Notes: a model not told the origin generated them from the sequence alone. Numbered from the stretch's first letter, positions 9,779-19,889 are shown. The stretch: DNA of 35,698 bases from Pyrinomonadaceae bacterium (GCA_023717565.1 JAMQPI010000663.1:1-35698), one strand, 5' to 3'. Numbers and translations are program-made.

Positions 9779-11049
9779 CAACACGATTTGTCACCTCTCT
9801 TGCGCCAGTCGAGCCACGTTCCCAGGTCGGCGATCAATTTATCGTATGTATTCTCAATGCTGTATAAGCGCACTGCCTGCTCGCGAGCAAGCTGGCTTTG
9901 CTGACTCGCAAAAGGAGCATCCTTCATCAAGCTGAGGATCCCGGCAACTAGCCCTTCAACATCACCCCTTAATAACACTCCCGTACCGTCCTTAAGCTCC
10001 ATTCCGGAAACGGCATCGGGAGAAGTCACCAATGGGACGCCGAGAGCCAATACCTCAACGAAGCGGCTGCGGAAGCCGAACGTTCCGGACCAAGGGCACA
10101 CAACCGCCGACATGGTCCGCAGAATGGGTTGCACGGTTTCCACGTAACCAGTCAACTTCACGCGACTATCGGCAGCAAGATCCTGAAGAGATTTAGACGG
10201 ATTACTTCCGACTAGCCACAGTTCGGCATCCGGAAATTCTTGCCAGATCTTCGGCATGATTTCTGTGTAACACTTCAACGCAGCTTGCTGATTGTAGGGA
10301 CTTCCTAAGGCTCCGTAATAACCTACTCGCTTGGGCTCCGTTGGATCCCACGAGTAAGGCCAAAGCGTCAGGTCCGTTCCCATTGGTGCATAGAAGACCT
10401 TGGTCATTACCGGAACGTTGAGTTGAGCGTATGCTTGCTCTTCGCGGTTGATGGCGATGACACCGTCGAATTGCCTCCAGGCCTGTTCCTCACGGACGGC
10501 ATACCGCTTCGTCGCCCACCGATTCCACCAACTCGGCGTCCATTTGGTACCCAGTTGCTCGGCATACGAATGCCAAAGGATATTATGCATATCGAGTACG
10601 CATGGAGTCTTTTTGGTTTGAAATACTTCAACGCTATTTACCGCGTGCCAATATTCGTAGAGGACACAATCAAAACTGCTCTCGGAAAAAGTCGATGCTA
10701 TCCGAGGCGGCGAGAACTCCACTTCACCAATAGAATAGTTGGACGGTCTCAGCCCGGTGCCTAGCGCGTAGACGCGGCTCGTGATGTTATGTCGCACTTT
10801 CGAAACGGCCCCCCGAGAGCAATGAGCCGGCAGCAAAACCGCATCATCGCAAAGCGCAAGTAGTTGCGCCTCAGTTTCTTCATGTTTGCCGTCAGTTACA
10901 TATGTGGCAAACGTCACATGAAAGGCCTTTCGGGCAGACTGTAGCGTATAAAAAACCCGTTGCTGCTGACCAGAATTGCGCGGAAACGGCAGTACATGAG
11001 ACAACACGAGCAAGCGTGGTCTGTGGGTCATGGCGGCTTTGACGATCAC
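9778..11049 (-). CDS. GT4-like (GT-B) glycosyltransferase
   Basis: RPRLLVLSHVLPFPRNSGQQQRVFYTL..RVGYYGALGSPYNQQAALKCYTEIMPKIWQEFPDAELWLVGSNPSKSL..SAVVCPWSGTFGFRSRFVEVLALGVPLVTSPDAV. Start may be the internal Met at 11031. Confidence 0.9.
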   Translation of the reverse strand: MIVKAAMTHRPRLLVLSHVLPFPRNSGQQQRVFYTLQSARKAFHVTFATYVTDGKHEETEAQLLALCDDAVLLPAHCSRGAVSKVRHNITSRVYALGTGLRPSNYSIGEVEFSPPRIASTFSESSFDCVLYEYWHAVNSVEVFQTKKTPCVLDMHNILWHSYAEQLGTKWTPSWWNRWATKRYAVREEQAWRQFDGVIAINREEQAYAQLNVPVMTKVFYAPMGTDLTLWPYSWDPTEPKRVGYYGALGSPYNQQAALKCYTEIMPKIWQEFPDAELWLVGSNPSKSLQDLAADSRVKLTGYVETVQPILRTMSAVVCPWSGTFGFRSRFVEVLALGVPLVTSPDAVSGMELKDGTGVLLRGDVEGLVAGILSLMKDAPFASQQSQLAREQAVRLYSIENTYDKLIADLGTWLDWRKRGDKSC

Positions 11050-11064
11050 AGGATTAGTCTTCCT

Positions 11065-12576
11065 TTAGTGATCGTTTCGTCGAGGTAGTGCGTCACCTCC
11101 GCCAGCAAACTCTACCAAACGCTCTGCTAGGCGGATCCCTGCGGATCCGTCCAGCGTGTCTTGAAACATACTATTAATCAGCGCCTGCCTTCGTTCTGTA
11201 TCATGCATCGGGTCATCTAAGGCGTTTCGTAACATGACGCTCATCTCTTGTTCAGATCTGGCGAGCATCACTGCGCGGCTCTGGACCACTGGTCGATAAT
11301 GGTCGAACTGATAATAGCGCTCGTAGTCTATTGGTCGGATATCTACTCCGGGTGGGTTATAGGCGACGTTAATGACCGGCTTGTCAAACATGCAGAGCTC
11401 AAGCGAAATGGTTGAGGCTATATTGATGCCGACTGCTGAGTGACGAAGTGTATTAGTCAGCAGGTAGGTGTCATCAAAACAAGGTGTCAACCAGGTCGGC
11501 TCCCAGGGGACTGGTGGAAACAAAATATCAGGGCGGCGGTCTTGAAGCTCCTGGAAACGGTTCGTCCGGTCTTTTGGGTAGATGCGTACCAGTAGCTGCG
11601 GCGAGCCAGCATCATCCATCTGGCGCAACATATCCGCGATTCCTTCGACGATCCGCGGTTCGCCGGGCATGTGGTTCGCCATGCCGGTGGTGTACAACAC
11701 GATGGGGCGCGCCGGGTCGGCATTTACCCGTCGGCAAAACTCTTCGCGTGTCCAGAAGAATTTTTGCTGGAAATGGAAATCAAACTGCGGTGTCCCCGTG
11801 ACGAAGACTTGCTCAGATCGAATTTTCTTGTAGATGTCCAGCAATTGACCACGGATCGCTTCGTTCCACACCAGGTAATAATCGTAGGGCGGATTGATGC
11901 GGCCCTGCGAAGTTAGATTGTCCCAGGAGAAAATGAAGGTGGCAGTCGGGATTCCCAGCCATTGGGCGGCCTGAACGGCTTGAATAGCAACTTGGCTGTG
12001 AACGTGCGAACCGTTGAAGACTAATGAGGGCCTCTGCTCTTCGAAGAACCGCAGGTACTCATCGGTGGTGCGAAACATTCGGCTCGACACGCGTTCGACT
12101 CTCGAGAGCAGTTCTAACCCGGGGCGGTTGGCAAAAGGATAGCAAGAGAGTTTCTTGGCGGAACGCTTCAACCATTTGGCCGGGCTATCTGCCTCGATAT
12201 CGCGTAATCGCCAGCGGTCGCGTGCCGCCTCTGACCAAAGCCAGCGCCCGTGCGCCATCTCAAGAAGTTCACGCTGGATTCTCACGATCCATTTCTCTTG
12301 AAACTCTCGCAACTGGAAAACATTCTGGTAGCGAGATCTTAATAGATCCTCAAGCTCTTGATTGGGTCTAACGGAAAGAAGAGTGATCTTCGACTCTAGC
12401 GCAGCCTCGTCCAGGGCATTTGTGTAGACAAAATTACGGATCGCCTCGCCGCGCGGCAGAATGGCGACGATGTGAGTTCGCTTGCTTTGCGCCGTCGCCA
12501 CCTGGCCTGTTTGCCGGCCGTGAACCTCCGGAAATATTTCAGCATCCGGAAGCACCAGCATGATCTCAGTTGCCAT
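11065..12576 (-). CDS. Uncharacterised GT-B-like surface-glycan protein (CDP-glycerol glycerophosphotransferase-like architecture), paralogue of the next gene
   Basis: IPTATFIFSWDNLTSQGRINPPYDYYLVWNE..VFVTGTPQFDFHF..LLVRIYPKDRTNRF..GINIASTISLELCMFDKPVINVAY. Likely ATG at 12576 (MATEIMLVLPDAE) overlaps the upstream stop by 11 nt (ATGGCAACTGA); the track extends to 12651. Confidence 0.75.
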   Translation of the reverse strand: MATEIMLVLPDAEIFPEVHGRQTGQVATAQSKRTHIVAILPRGEAIRNFVYTNALDEAALESKITLLSVRPNQELEDLLRSRYQNVFQLREFQEKWIVRIQRELLEMAHGRWLWSEAARDRWRLRDIEADSPAKWLKRSAKKLSCYPFANRPGLELLSRVERVSSRMFRTTDEYLRFFEEQRPSLVFNGSHVHSQVAIQAVQAAQWLGIPTATFIFSWDNLTSQGRINPPYDYYLVWNEAIRGQLLDIYKKIRSEQVFVTGTPQFDFHFQQKFFWTREEFCRRVNADPARPIVLYTTGMANHMPGEPRIVEGIADMLRQMDDAGSPQLLVRIYPKDRTNRFQELQDRRPDILFPPVPWEPTWLTPCFDDTYLLTNTLRHSAVGINIASTISLELCMFDKPVINVAYNPPGVDIRPIDYERYYQFDHYRPVVQSRAVMLARSEQEMSVMLRNALDDPMHDTERRQALINSMFQDTLDGSAGIRLAERLVEFAGGGDALPRRNDH

Positions 12577-14059
12577 TGCGTGATTGCGTTGGCGTGTGTT
12601 TGTCAACAAAATCGAGAATCGCCTGTGCCATTCTTTCCCCGCAGCGTCCATCTAGATGGCCGCACACATATTCCGCTATCCATCGGCGCTTCTTTCGATG
12701 CAACTCTGGATGAAGCAAATAGGTCCGGACGGCTTCAACCATCTCTTCAGGGTTATTGACCAGCCAGACCCCGCCTGACTCTGCGATAGGCTTGAAGTGA
12801 GTCCACAGGTGATTGATGTCCCTTACCAGCTGCTGATTTGGTTGGCCCGGCTCAGAATCGTAGTTCAAGTTGACAACTGGATGATCGAAGATCGCGGCAT
12901 CCACGGTAACGGTGGATGACAGATTAACCACCACGTCTGCATGACGGAAGGTGTTCACCCATTCGATGATCTGCTCTCTGTCCTGCGAGAGCGAGTAAGG
13001 AGTCCCGATGTCTCCCGCTTGCCCTTGAACAATGACGCGAGGAGAGAAGCAGCGAAATTGCTCTCTTATGTCGCTGTTATCCTTTGCCGGGTGCGGACGC
13101 ACGATGAGCTGGGTATCGCCAAAGTCGCCGCGCGCTACCCTCTCGGCCAGATACAAAGCACCATGATGCTCGCGGAGAAAATTAGGCGAACCCAATGAAT
13201 AGACAATTATCGGAGAACTTAACCGCAACCCTTGGGTCTCGCAGAAAGCCTCTCGCGATTGATAAAACTGGTCGTCAAAAAACACATCGAACTGCGGCGC
13301 GCCTACAACATATACCGGTACTTGTGTTGTCTCGGGGTAAAAACGATGTAGCTCACGCTTCGTCTGTTCAGACCACACGAGGTAACCATCATACTTGAAG
13401 ACCAGGCGGCCCTTTGTCGAAAGATTGTCCCACGAAGGGATCAGAGCCATTAGTGGAATGCCTAGTTTCTTGGCGACAGCAACGACTGCCGGTTGCCGAA
13501 ACTGGAATGGACCGGTGATAAGAATCACAGCAGGTTGTTTGGTTTGCAAACGCTTAAGCGCCGCGTCGCTGCGCGGATAGCTCAGCAATATTCGTTCAAG
13601 CCGATCCTCCAATGATCGCTCCGCCTTCATTAGCGCCAGCGCGCGCGCAGGCACCTTAAGCGCGCGGATAGAAGGCTTCTGTTGCTTGTTACGAAAGTGG
13701 CGCGCCATGCTCAACCGACTAGGTGGTTGTTGACGATAATCCCATACGAATTCGTTCAACCTCCTCAAGTAGTTATAAGGAAATTCTTTGAAAGGGCGCA
13801 GTTCCGGGAACTCTTCAACTTGGGCTGGCTTGTCCTGCCACAACTGCTGAAATCGAGGATCATTCGTTGAGGTGGCCCACACCCTGACGATGTTATTATT
13901 GCTCAACTCATTCAGAACTTTGGTGTATAGAAATATTCTGTCTGTCTGCGACGACGTTGACAAAACCAGCACTTCAGACCGACTGGGATTGCTTAGCCGA
14001 TCATGCCCAATGGTCACTTCGTTGTCTTGGTATCCGGGGGTTTCTGTAACCGGGGTCAC
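12566..14059 (-). CDS. Uncharacterised GT-B-like surface-glycan protein (CDP-glycerol glycerophosphotransferase-like architecture)
   Basis: IPLMALIPSWDNLSTKGRLVFKYDGYLVWSEQ..VYVVGAPQFDVFFDDQFYQSREAFC..QLIVRPHPAKDNS..VVNLSSTVTVDAAIFDHPVVNLNYD..GHLDGRCGERMAQAIL; aligned by eye with the neighbouring gene. Confidence 0.75.
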   Translation of the reverse strand: MTPVTETPGYQDNEVTIGHDRLSNPSRSEVLVLSTSSQTDRIFLYTKVLNELSNNNIVRVWATSTNDPRFQQLWQDKPAQVEEFPELRPFKEFPYNYLRRLNEFVWDYRQQPPSRLSMARHFRNKQQKPSIRALKVPARALALMKAERSLEDRLERILLSYPRSDAALKRLQTKQPAVILITGPFQFRQPAVVAVAKKLGIPLMALIPSWDNLSTKGRLVFKYDGYLVWSEQTKRELHRFYPETTQVPVYVVGAPQFDVFFDDQFYQSREAFCETQGLRLSSPIIVYSLGSPNFLREHHGALYLAERVARGDFGDTQLIVRPHPAKDNSDIREQFRCFSPRVIVQGQAGDIGTPYSLSQDREQIIEWVNTFRHADVVVNLSSTVTVDAAIFDHPVVNLNYDSEPGQPNQQLVRDINHLWTHFKPIAESGGVWLVNNPEEMVEAVRTYLLHPELHRKKRRWIAEYVCGHLDGRCGERMAQAILDFVDKHTPTQSRNGN

Positions 14060-14068
14060 AATAATGAT

Positions 14069-15475
14069 TCAACTCACCAAACAAGGCTGCAGCACTTGCG
14101 AGTAATGCTGGTAAAGCTCAGCTATCATCCCGGGCGTAATCTCAGCCTCGGCTTCAAAAACGCCAAGATTACCTTGTGCCTCATTCCGTAACAGTCTCTT
14201 CCAATAGCGCAGAGAGATATCACGGTCGAGACCCAGCAGGTCTTTGATCTGATTAACAACGCTATTACTTTCAGCCTCCTTTCCTTTCTTATAAGCATGG
14301 CTAGTAGCTGTTTGCGTTCGCGCCCGATCTTCATCCGTATAGTTAGGAGTCGAAAGAGCTCGATTTATCAATTCCGCACAACGCTCACTCGCTCTCCCGT
14401 CAACGCGATGGTAGAACTCTTTGATAAAATCTTCGCGCGCACGTTGTTGCTCAGGTGAGATCGGTAGGCCTTCCAGGTAATTGCGAGTTGTTTCATCCGC
14501 CTCTTCAAGATTGTTGACGATATGGCTTCCGAGTCGATACTCCTCTCGCACTTTCCGATTGTACTTGCCGAGTTCAAGATTGAGCACCGGCTTACCGAAC
14601 ATCCACGCTTCTGTCGCTGTCGTGCAGTTGCGCTGAAGCAGGACATCGCAGTGGCACAAAAACTCGCGGATCGCCACGTTGTAGACGAGGTGTAGATTAG
14701 GCGTCTCCCTCGCCATCTCAACGTAAGGGTTAATCCATTCGGCTGGATGGACCTTGACCACGAAATTCCAATCGGGATGTCGCAATGCTAAGGCGAGCAC
14801 AGCTCGCGAGTGTTCACGAAACTGTGTGATGTGATCTTCGACGTGCATTCGAACTTCCGCCTCAGGCTTCTTCGCGTGCCTGACCTGGCGGCGAACCATC
14901 TTCTTCGGATTACGCGAAGCGTACGGAGTATTGGTTGCCCACAGGATCAAAGGTGCCTCTGGGTTTTTGAGTCCCAAGGGTTTCAGCAAATCCGCTCTCG
15001 TCTTCATCAGAGCGAGATACGGTTGTCTGTAAAAATCAAAACGCGGACAGCCAACCGTGTGAACCTGCGTTTCTGTCATCAGATTCCGCTCCAGCAGAGC
15101 GCTGCGCGGATAGTTGCCCCAAGTCAGGTAGAGGTCAATCAGTCCCGTCGCACCGTGCAGCGAACCGCTCCTGCGCACTGCTCCCTCCTTATCCTGAAAC
15201 AATCCCTCCGTCGACAGGACGATCACCTTCATCCCGAGATCCCTAGCCAGCCGGGCTTGCTCCACTTTGAAATTCCACGAGAGGTGATCGAAGACAATGG
15301 CGTCTGGCGCCAATTCTAACAACTTCTTCTCTATTCCATAGCCGTTTGAGTAGATTGGTTCATGTCCATAACTATTTTGCAGATGATAGCCAACGAGCGC
15401 GTGCCCTTCTAAATCACGCGCTCGGTAAGGAACGATTAACAGGATCTTTCGACCTTTCATGGTAGTAGACGCCAT
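14069..15475 (-). CDS. Surface carbohydrate biosynthesis GT-B-like protein (third, more divergent member)
   Basis: MKGRKILLIVPYRARDLEGHALVGYHLQNSYGHEPIYSNGYG..IVFDHLSWNFKVEQARLARDLGMKVIVLSTEG..WNFVVKVHPAEWINPYVEMA..DVLLQRNCTTATEAWMFGKPVLNLELG..VDGRASERCAELI. Confidence 0.75.
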   Translation of the reverse strand: MASTTMKGRKILLIVPYRARDLEGHALVGYHLQNSYGHEPIYSNGYGIEKKLLELAPDAIVFDHLSWNFKVEQARLARDLGMKVIVLSTEGLFQDKEGAVRRSGSLHGATGLIDLYLTWGNYPRSALLERNLMTETQVHTVGCPRFDFYRQPYLALMKTRADLLKPLGLKNPEAPLILWATNTPYASRNPKKMVRRQVRHAKKPEAEVRMHVEDHITQFREHSRAVLALALRHPDWNFVVKVHPAEWINPYVEMARETPNLHLVYNVAIREFLCHCDVLLQRNCTTATEAWMFGKPVLNLELGKYNRKVREEYRLGSHIVNNLEEADETTRNYLEGLPISPEQQRAREDFIKEFYHRVDGRASERCAELINRALSTPNYTDEDRARTQTATSHAYKKGKEAESNSVVNQIKDLLGLDRDISLRYWKRLLRNEAQGNLGVFEAEAEITPGMIAELYQHYSQVLQPCLVS

Positions 15476-15490
15476 CTTGTCTCAATCAAA

Positions 15491-16246
15491 TCATGGCTTC
15501 CGCACGCGACAGATGTAGTGTCGGCAAAATCGTCTCTCATCTGGAATACGCCGGTCCAAGAACCCGGCAAAAGGGATGAGCCACCTTTTCGAGTATCTCC
15601 TGAGCTGACGACTTACTGTTTTCGGGAATAGCCCATAGAAGTTAAAAAGCAGGAAAGCGTCCACGGTTGTCATGAAACCGCTGAGCGTTGGACGTATGTA
15701 AACCACATCGAGTCCAGCTTTCCTAAAGAGGTGCTGGAGCCCATACTCAGTGTAGCGAAAGAAATCGTATGGTTGCTGGTGAATGACCATCGCGAAAGGG
15801 GCGATGACAAAAGCCTCCCCTGTTGGTTTTAGCACTCTGGCAATTTCTCTTATTGTTTCTGCAGGTTCAGAGATATGCTCCAGAAGCACCTTCGTAGTAA
15901 TGACTGCGTCAAAGGAATCATCGAGAAACGGCAGTGTGTAAGAGTTTGGAAGGACTGTTCCATCACAAATGAATTTATCTTGCCAAAAATCAACAGTGGT
16001 ATAACGAGTTCCTTCAAACAGAGGCCTATATACGTTTTCGCGAAATCCCGAATCGTCATTGGAAGCGAAGATATTGAGCACTGTCGGCTGGGCTCGTTGG
16101 CGCGTGAAACATTGAGCATCAAAGATCAGCCGAAGAATCGGCAATGTATGTAGGCTTTTTAGAAGCCTTTCGCCACCGAGCTCGACTATCTGCCCTAAGA
16201 ACTCTTGAAAAGCCTGATCCTTATTCTCCAATGCTAGTTCCGTCAT
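15491..16246 (-). CDS. Class I SAM-dependent methyltransferase
   Basis: LPFLDDSFDAVITTKVLLEHISEPAETIREIARVLKPTGEAFVIAPFAMVIHQQPYDFFRYTEYGLQHLFRKAGLDVVYIRP. Confidence 0.88.
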   Translation of the reverse strand: MTELALENKDQAFQEFLGQIVELGGERLLKSLHTLPILRLIFDAQCFTRQRAQPTVLNIFASNDDSGFRENVYRPLFEGTRYTTVDFWQDKFICDGTVLPNSYTLPFLDDSFDAVITTKVLLEHISEPAETIREIARVLKPTGEAFVIAPFAMVIHQQPYDFFRYTEYGLQHLFRKAGLDVVYIRPTLSGFMTTVDAFLLFNFYGLFPKTVSRQLRRYSKRWLIPFAGFLDRRIPDERRFCRHYICRVRKP

Positions 16247-16346
16247 GGCCGTAGTTCGTCGCTGTTAAGGCGAGATTGCCGTCTCAGGGGGAATCCCCGT
16301 TAGTCAATTACCGTTCTATGTTGGGAAGAATGAAGGCAAGTGATAT

Positions 16347-17330
16347 CTACTGTGATCCATTGGGCTTGAGTTGCCGCCAAAGGCGAGTGAGAGCATCAAC
16401 CGGATACGGATTGGACCGAGGGCTCACGAGCCGTTCTCGAAGCAGGGCGCTCATCATATGAGCGTAGGATTCCATTCCCTCCGGCAGTTTTTTGGGGGCC
16501 GCGCTGCGACACGCATAAACCAGTTTGTGTTGACTGATATCGGTCATTACCACTTCAAAACCGGACATCGAAAAATATGCGCGCATTGTTTTATCTGAGA
16601 GATAAAAACAATGGTCGAGTTTGAGGAATCCTCGAAACTCTTCATGGCAGCGCGCCTGTGTCTCGAAGTCGGTGACATCGATAAACAATAGTCCCTCTGG
16701 AACCAAGATCTGCTTTACCTTTTCCAAAGCTTCACGAACCGAGAGAAAATGATCCACGGTCTGACATATGAGGACCAAGTCAAACCGTTTGTCTCTCGGC
16801 TCCCAAGTCTCGATGAACCCGCGCTCCGTCTGCAAGCCATAACCCCGCGCGATTTCCAATTCATCCGGAGAAGGATCCAACACTAGACACTCTAGTCCTT
16901 GCTCTTGCAGCGCCGACGAAACGATCCCGGTACTACCTCCAATATCAATTACTCGGCCTCCATCTTTTAGAAAGCCGCCACTATTTAGGAAACGCAAGAC
17001 GTAGTCGGCGTATTTGCGTTGCCCCGGAATAATTGATCGCGGGGTTTCTGGATGTCCCTTCAAGGCGGTAACTAAAGGACGATAGTATTTCTCATAAAAC
17101 ACTTCGTAGCCCTGAGCAGTGGGGCGAGGGTTCAAGAATACCAAACCACATCCCTCACAAAGCACAAACCGCTCAGTGAATCCGTAACGATCAATCCAAG
17201 AAATAATTTGATGCCGACTTGCGCCGCAGAGATCGCAGTTTTGCACTGTAACGCGAGGTAGGGCTTGCGGATCAAACCTAAGAACCCCGACGCGTTCTTG
17301 CACGCTGGCAGCGATTTTATAGGGGATCAT
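16347..17330 (-). CDS. Class I SAM methyltransferase with N-terminal zinc-binding-type CxxC motifs
   Basis: QNCDLCGASRHQIISWIDRYGFTERFVLCEGCGLVFLNPRPTAQGYEVFYEKYYRPL..GRVIDIGGSTGIVSSALQEQGLECLVLDPSPDELEIARGYG..FDLVLICQTVDHFLS. Confidence 0.9.
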   Translation of the reverse strand: MIPYKIAASVQERVGVLRFDPQALPRVTVQNCDLCGASRHQIISWIDRYGFTERFVLCEGCGLVFLNPRPTAQGYEVFYEKYYRPLVTALKGHPETPRSIIPGQRKYADYVLRFLNSGGFLKDGGRVIDIGGSTGIVSSALQEQGLECLVLDPSPDELEIARGYGLQTERGFIETWEPRDKRFDLVLICQTVDHFLSVREALEKVKQILVPEGLLFIDVTDFETQARCHEEFRGFLKLDHCFYLSDKTMRAYFSMSGFEVVMTDISQHKLVYACRSAAPKKLPEGMESYAHMMSALLRERLVSPRSNPYPVDALTRLWRQLKPNGSQ

Positions 17331-17456
17331 TTGTTCTGTTGAGCTCTAGTTTGAATATCGTAATTGTGGACCGCAAACACTTCCCAGTTTCACCAGACAG
17401 CATTTGAAGCGAGATTTGTGGTGAGTGTCATCTTTGTCACGTAGGTCGTCTGTCCA

Positions 17457-18752
17457 CTAAACAGCTACTAGACTTTCTTTCTCTTGCTCATTCTGCAACT
17501 CAGAATTCATCGACCATTTCACAGGCGGGATAAGAACGGCGCGGACGTTCCCGACGGATTGGCCTGCTGTATCGACCACATCGAGAATCACCCGCTCCGA
17601 ATGATAGCGCGCATCTTCGACTGACGCCCCGACCCCAATCATCTTGAAGTGTACTGTGTAGACATCAGGCATTAACCACAGGGGTGGAAACTCCGCACGA
17701 ACCTGATAGTGCCCTGCCAGCAGCCTCCGATGATTGATGCGATCAAAATCTACGAAATGATGAACCACCGAGTTACTGCTGGAGTCATCGATCAAACAGT
17801 ACAGGCGAACCCTGTCAAAGGTGTCAGCCAGGTACAGAGTTGAAATCGCGGAAAAGTGCTCGCTAGACGCTAGTGGCCCTGCGTTTTCGGAGTTTGGTCC
17901 CTCGATACGCGTCTCGCTCCAACCAACTGTTTTGCGCGAAGGTTCGCCGTCATCGTTAGCCATCACAGCTTGGCTATAATGCATGAGGCCCCTGCCAACT
18001 GGGCCTTGATAGTCTATTCTCCCGTTACTGAGAACAAGGCAGCTCTTGCACAACTCCTTAATGGCACCGAGGTTATGGCTAACGAACAACACCGTCCTGC
18101 CGTGCGCAGCTACCTCCTCCATTTTCCCCAGGCACTTCTTTTGAAACCTCATGTCTCCTACTGCCAACACCTCATCTATTAGGAGGATTTCTGGTTCCAA
18201 GTGTGCTGCAACAGCGAATGCCAGCCGCAAATACAACCCCGTGGAATAATGCTTGACCGGAGTGTCGATAAACTTCTCGACTTCGGCGAAAGCCACCATC
18301 TCATCAAACTGACGCTCAATTTCCGCGCGCCTCATCCCTAGGATGGCTCCATTCAGAAAGATATTTTCCCGGCCGGTCAATTCAGGATGAAACCCAGTGC
18401 CTACTTCCAAGAGTGAACCGACTCGTCCGCGAATATCTGCATGCCCTTCGGTCGGGTTGGTGATTCGAGAGAGAATCTTGAGGAGAGTGCTCTTACCTGC
18501 CCCGTTCCTGCCGATAACGCCGACGACTTCGCCCCTCTTGACGCCGAACGAAATATCTTTGAGCGCCCAGAAACTGCCGGGTGAACTCGTTCCTCCCGAT
18601 CGATGCCTGTTCTTGCTTCCAAATCGCGAGCGCAGGCTTTTGAACTGGAATGGCACCGTCAACGTTTCACGCAGAGTCTTGTAGGAGCTCCTTTTCTCCC
18701 CGATATGATATCGTTTGGAGAGCCCTTCTACCGTGATCGCGAAATCACTCAT
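17457..18752 (-). CDS. wzt: Polysaccharide ABC transporter ATP-binding protein with C-terminal Wzt-type domain
   Basis: Walker A GVIGRNGAGKSTLLKIL; signature YSTGLYLRLAFAVA; Walker B EILLIDEVLAVGD; SHNLGAIKELC; C-terminal ~170 aa extension (RLYCLIDDSSSNSVVHHFVDFDRINHRRLLAGHYQVRAEFPPLWLMPDVYTVHFKMIG). Confidence 0.93.
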   Translation of the reverse strand: MSDFAITVEGLSKRYHIGEKRSSYKTLRETLTVPFQFKSLRSRFGSKNRHRSGGTSSPGSFWALKDISFGVKRGEVVGVIGRNGAGKSTLLKILSRITNPTEGHADIRGRVGSLLEVGTGFHPELTGRENIFLNGAILGMRRAEIERQFDEMVAFAEVEKFIDTPVKHYSTGLYLRLAFAVAAHLEPEILLIDEVLAVGDMRFQKKCLGKMEEVAAHGRTVLFVSHNLGAIKELCKSCLVLSNGRIDYQGPVGRGLMHYSQAVMANDDGEPSRKTVGWSETRIEGPNSENAGPLASSEHFSAISTLYLADTFDRVRLYCLIDDSSSNSVVHHFVDFDRINHRRLLAGHYQVRAEFPPLWLMPDVYTVHFKMIGVGASVEDARYHSERVILDVVDTAGQSVGNVRAVLIPPVKWSMNSELQNEQEKESLVAV

Positions 18753-18875
18753 ATGCTGTTGTCATCCTGTTTGTGCATTCGGTCTGACGCCAGATGTAAA
18801 ACTGTAGGCAGGATTGGCCCATGAATTATATGTACCTTTTCGCTCAACAGGCGTGGCGCTCAGCGAGTTTCCCGT

Positions 18876-19889
18876 CTAGTTTCGTCCTTGAATCTGCTCA
18901 ATCAGACACATGGTCTTAAAATTGTCTTTGAGATCTGATGCAGGAAATGGACTCCTCGTACCGTCACAAACCGATTGCAGGAAAGCCGTGTCTTGGGCAT
19001 AAAGGCCGGCCTTAAACTTTCTGTCGGTCCAATCCGGGTGGAGTTTTATGACTCTGCCAGAAGCGTAGCGCAAGAAACCCTCTTCCAATGGGTAAAGCTC
19101 GGCAACGATACCTTCACCATAAATCTTCATGCCATGTCCGCTTCCAGCATTCCAGTGCGCGACGAAAGTTCCCAGCGCGCCGTCTGCAAATTCAATCGCT
19201 CCAGTAAAGTGATCACCGCGAGATTCATTTATTTCACGTTTAGAGGTCTGAATATTCACCACCTCGCCGCCAATCATTCGCAACAAATCGATGGCATGAA
19301 CTGAGTTAGCAATCATCCAATTCCCGTATAGCGATTCGTCAAACTGACGTCGGCTCCGATATTCCAGGATTGCCTCATGTGCCTCAACGAGTATTCCCCT
19401 GATAGGCCCTTGTTGCATCACCGCCAGGAGCGCTTGATTGACCGTGCTGTAAAACCGTCGGTTAAGTCCTACCATATTTAGGCATCCGCTTTTATTAGCG
19501 AGCTTTACTAATTCCGCGATTTGCCCAGATGAATAGGCAGCAGGTTTTTCAATGAGGCAGGGAAGGCCCAGTTCAAGGACCAATGATGAGACCTGAAAGG
19601 TCACGGCATGACTGACAGCAATAAACACCGCGTCAGGGTTAGTTTCCTGAAACATCTCGGCGGCATTTCCGAATGCGTTCTCAATTCCAAATTCATCTCT
19701 TAAATCATTTCTTTTTTCACTCGTTGGGCTGCAAATTCCAACCAGCCGCAACCCTAACATGGCGTTCAGAGTTTGCAGATGGAAACGTGCCATTTTGCCC
19801 GCGCCTACTACTGCGACTCGCAGTTCGCCTGTTTCTGGCGGAACCTTCCAAAGCTGCGCCTGAGATCTAATTGACTGAAGATCCCTCAC
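18876..19889 (-). CDS. Gfo/Idh/MocA-family oxidoreductase
   Basis: LRVAVVGAGKMARFHLQTLNAM..DAVFIAVSHAVTFQVSSLVLELGLPCLIEKPAAYSSGQIAELVKLANKSG. Confidence 0.92.
   Translation of the reverse strand: MRDLQSIRSQAQLWKVPPETGELRVAVVGAGKMARFHLQTLNAMLGLRLVGICSPTSEKRNDLRDEFGIENAFGNAAEMFQETNPDAVFIAVSHAVTFQVSSLVLELGLPCLIEKPAAYSSGQIAELVKLANKSGCLNMVGLNRRFYSTVNQALLAVMQQGPIRGILVEAHEAILEYRSRRQFDESLYGNWMIANSVHAIDLLRMIGGEVVNIQTSKREINESRGDHFTGAIEFADGALGTFVAHWNAGSGHGMKIYGEGIVAELYPLEEGFLRYASGRVIKLHPDWTDRKFKAGLYAQDTAFLQSVCDGTRSPFPASDLKDNFKTMCLIEQIQGRN

Noticed and set aside
16276-16346. gggggaatcccc palindrome in the gap between two methyltransferase genes, considered as a terminator
   Set aside because: Loop too short for a stable hairpin and no adjacent T-tract on the coding strand.
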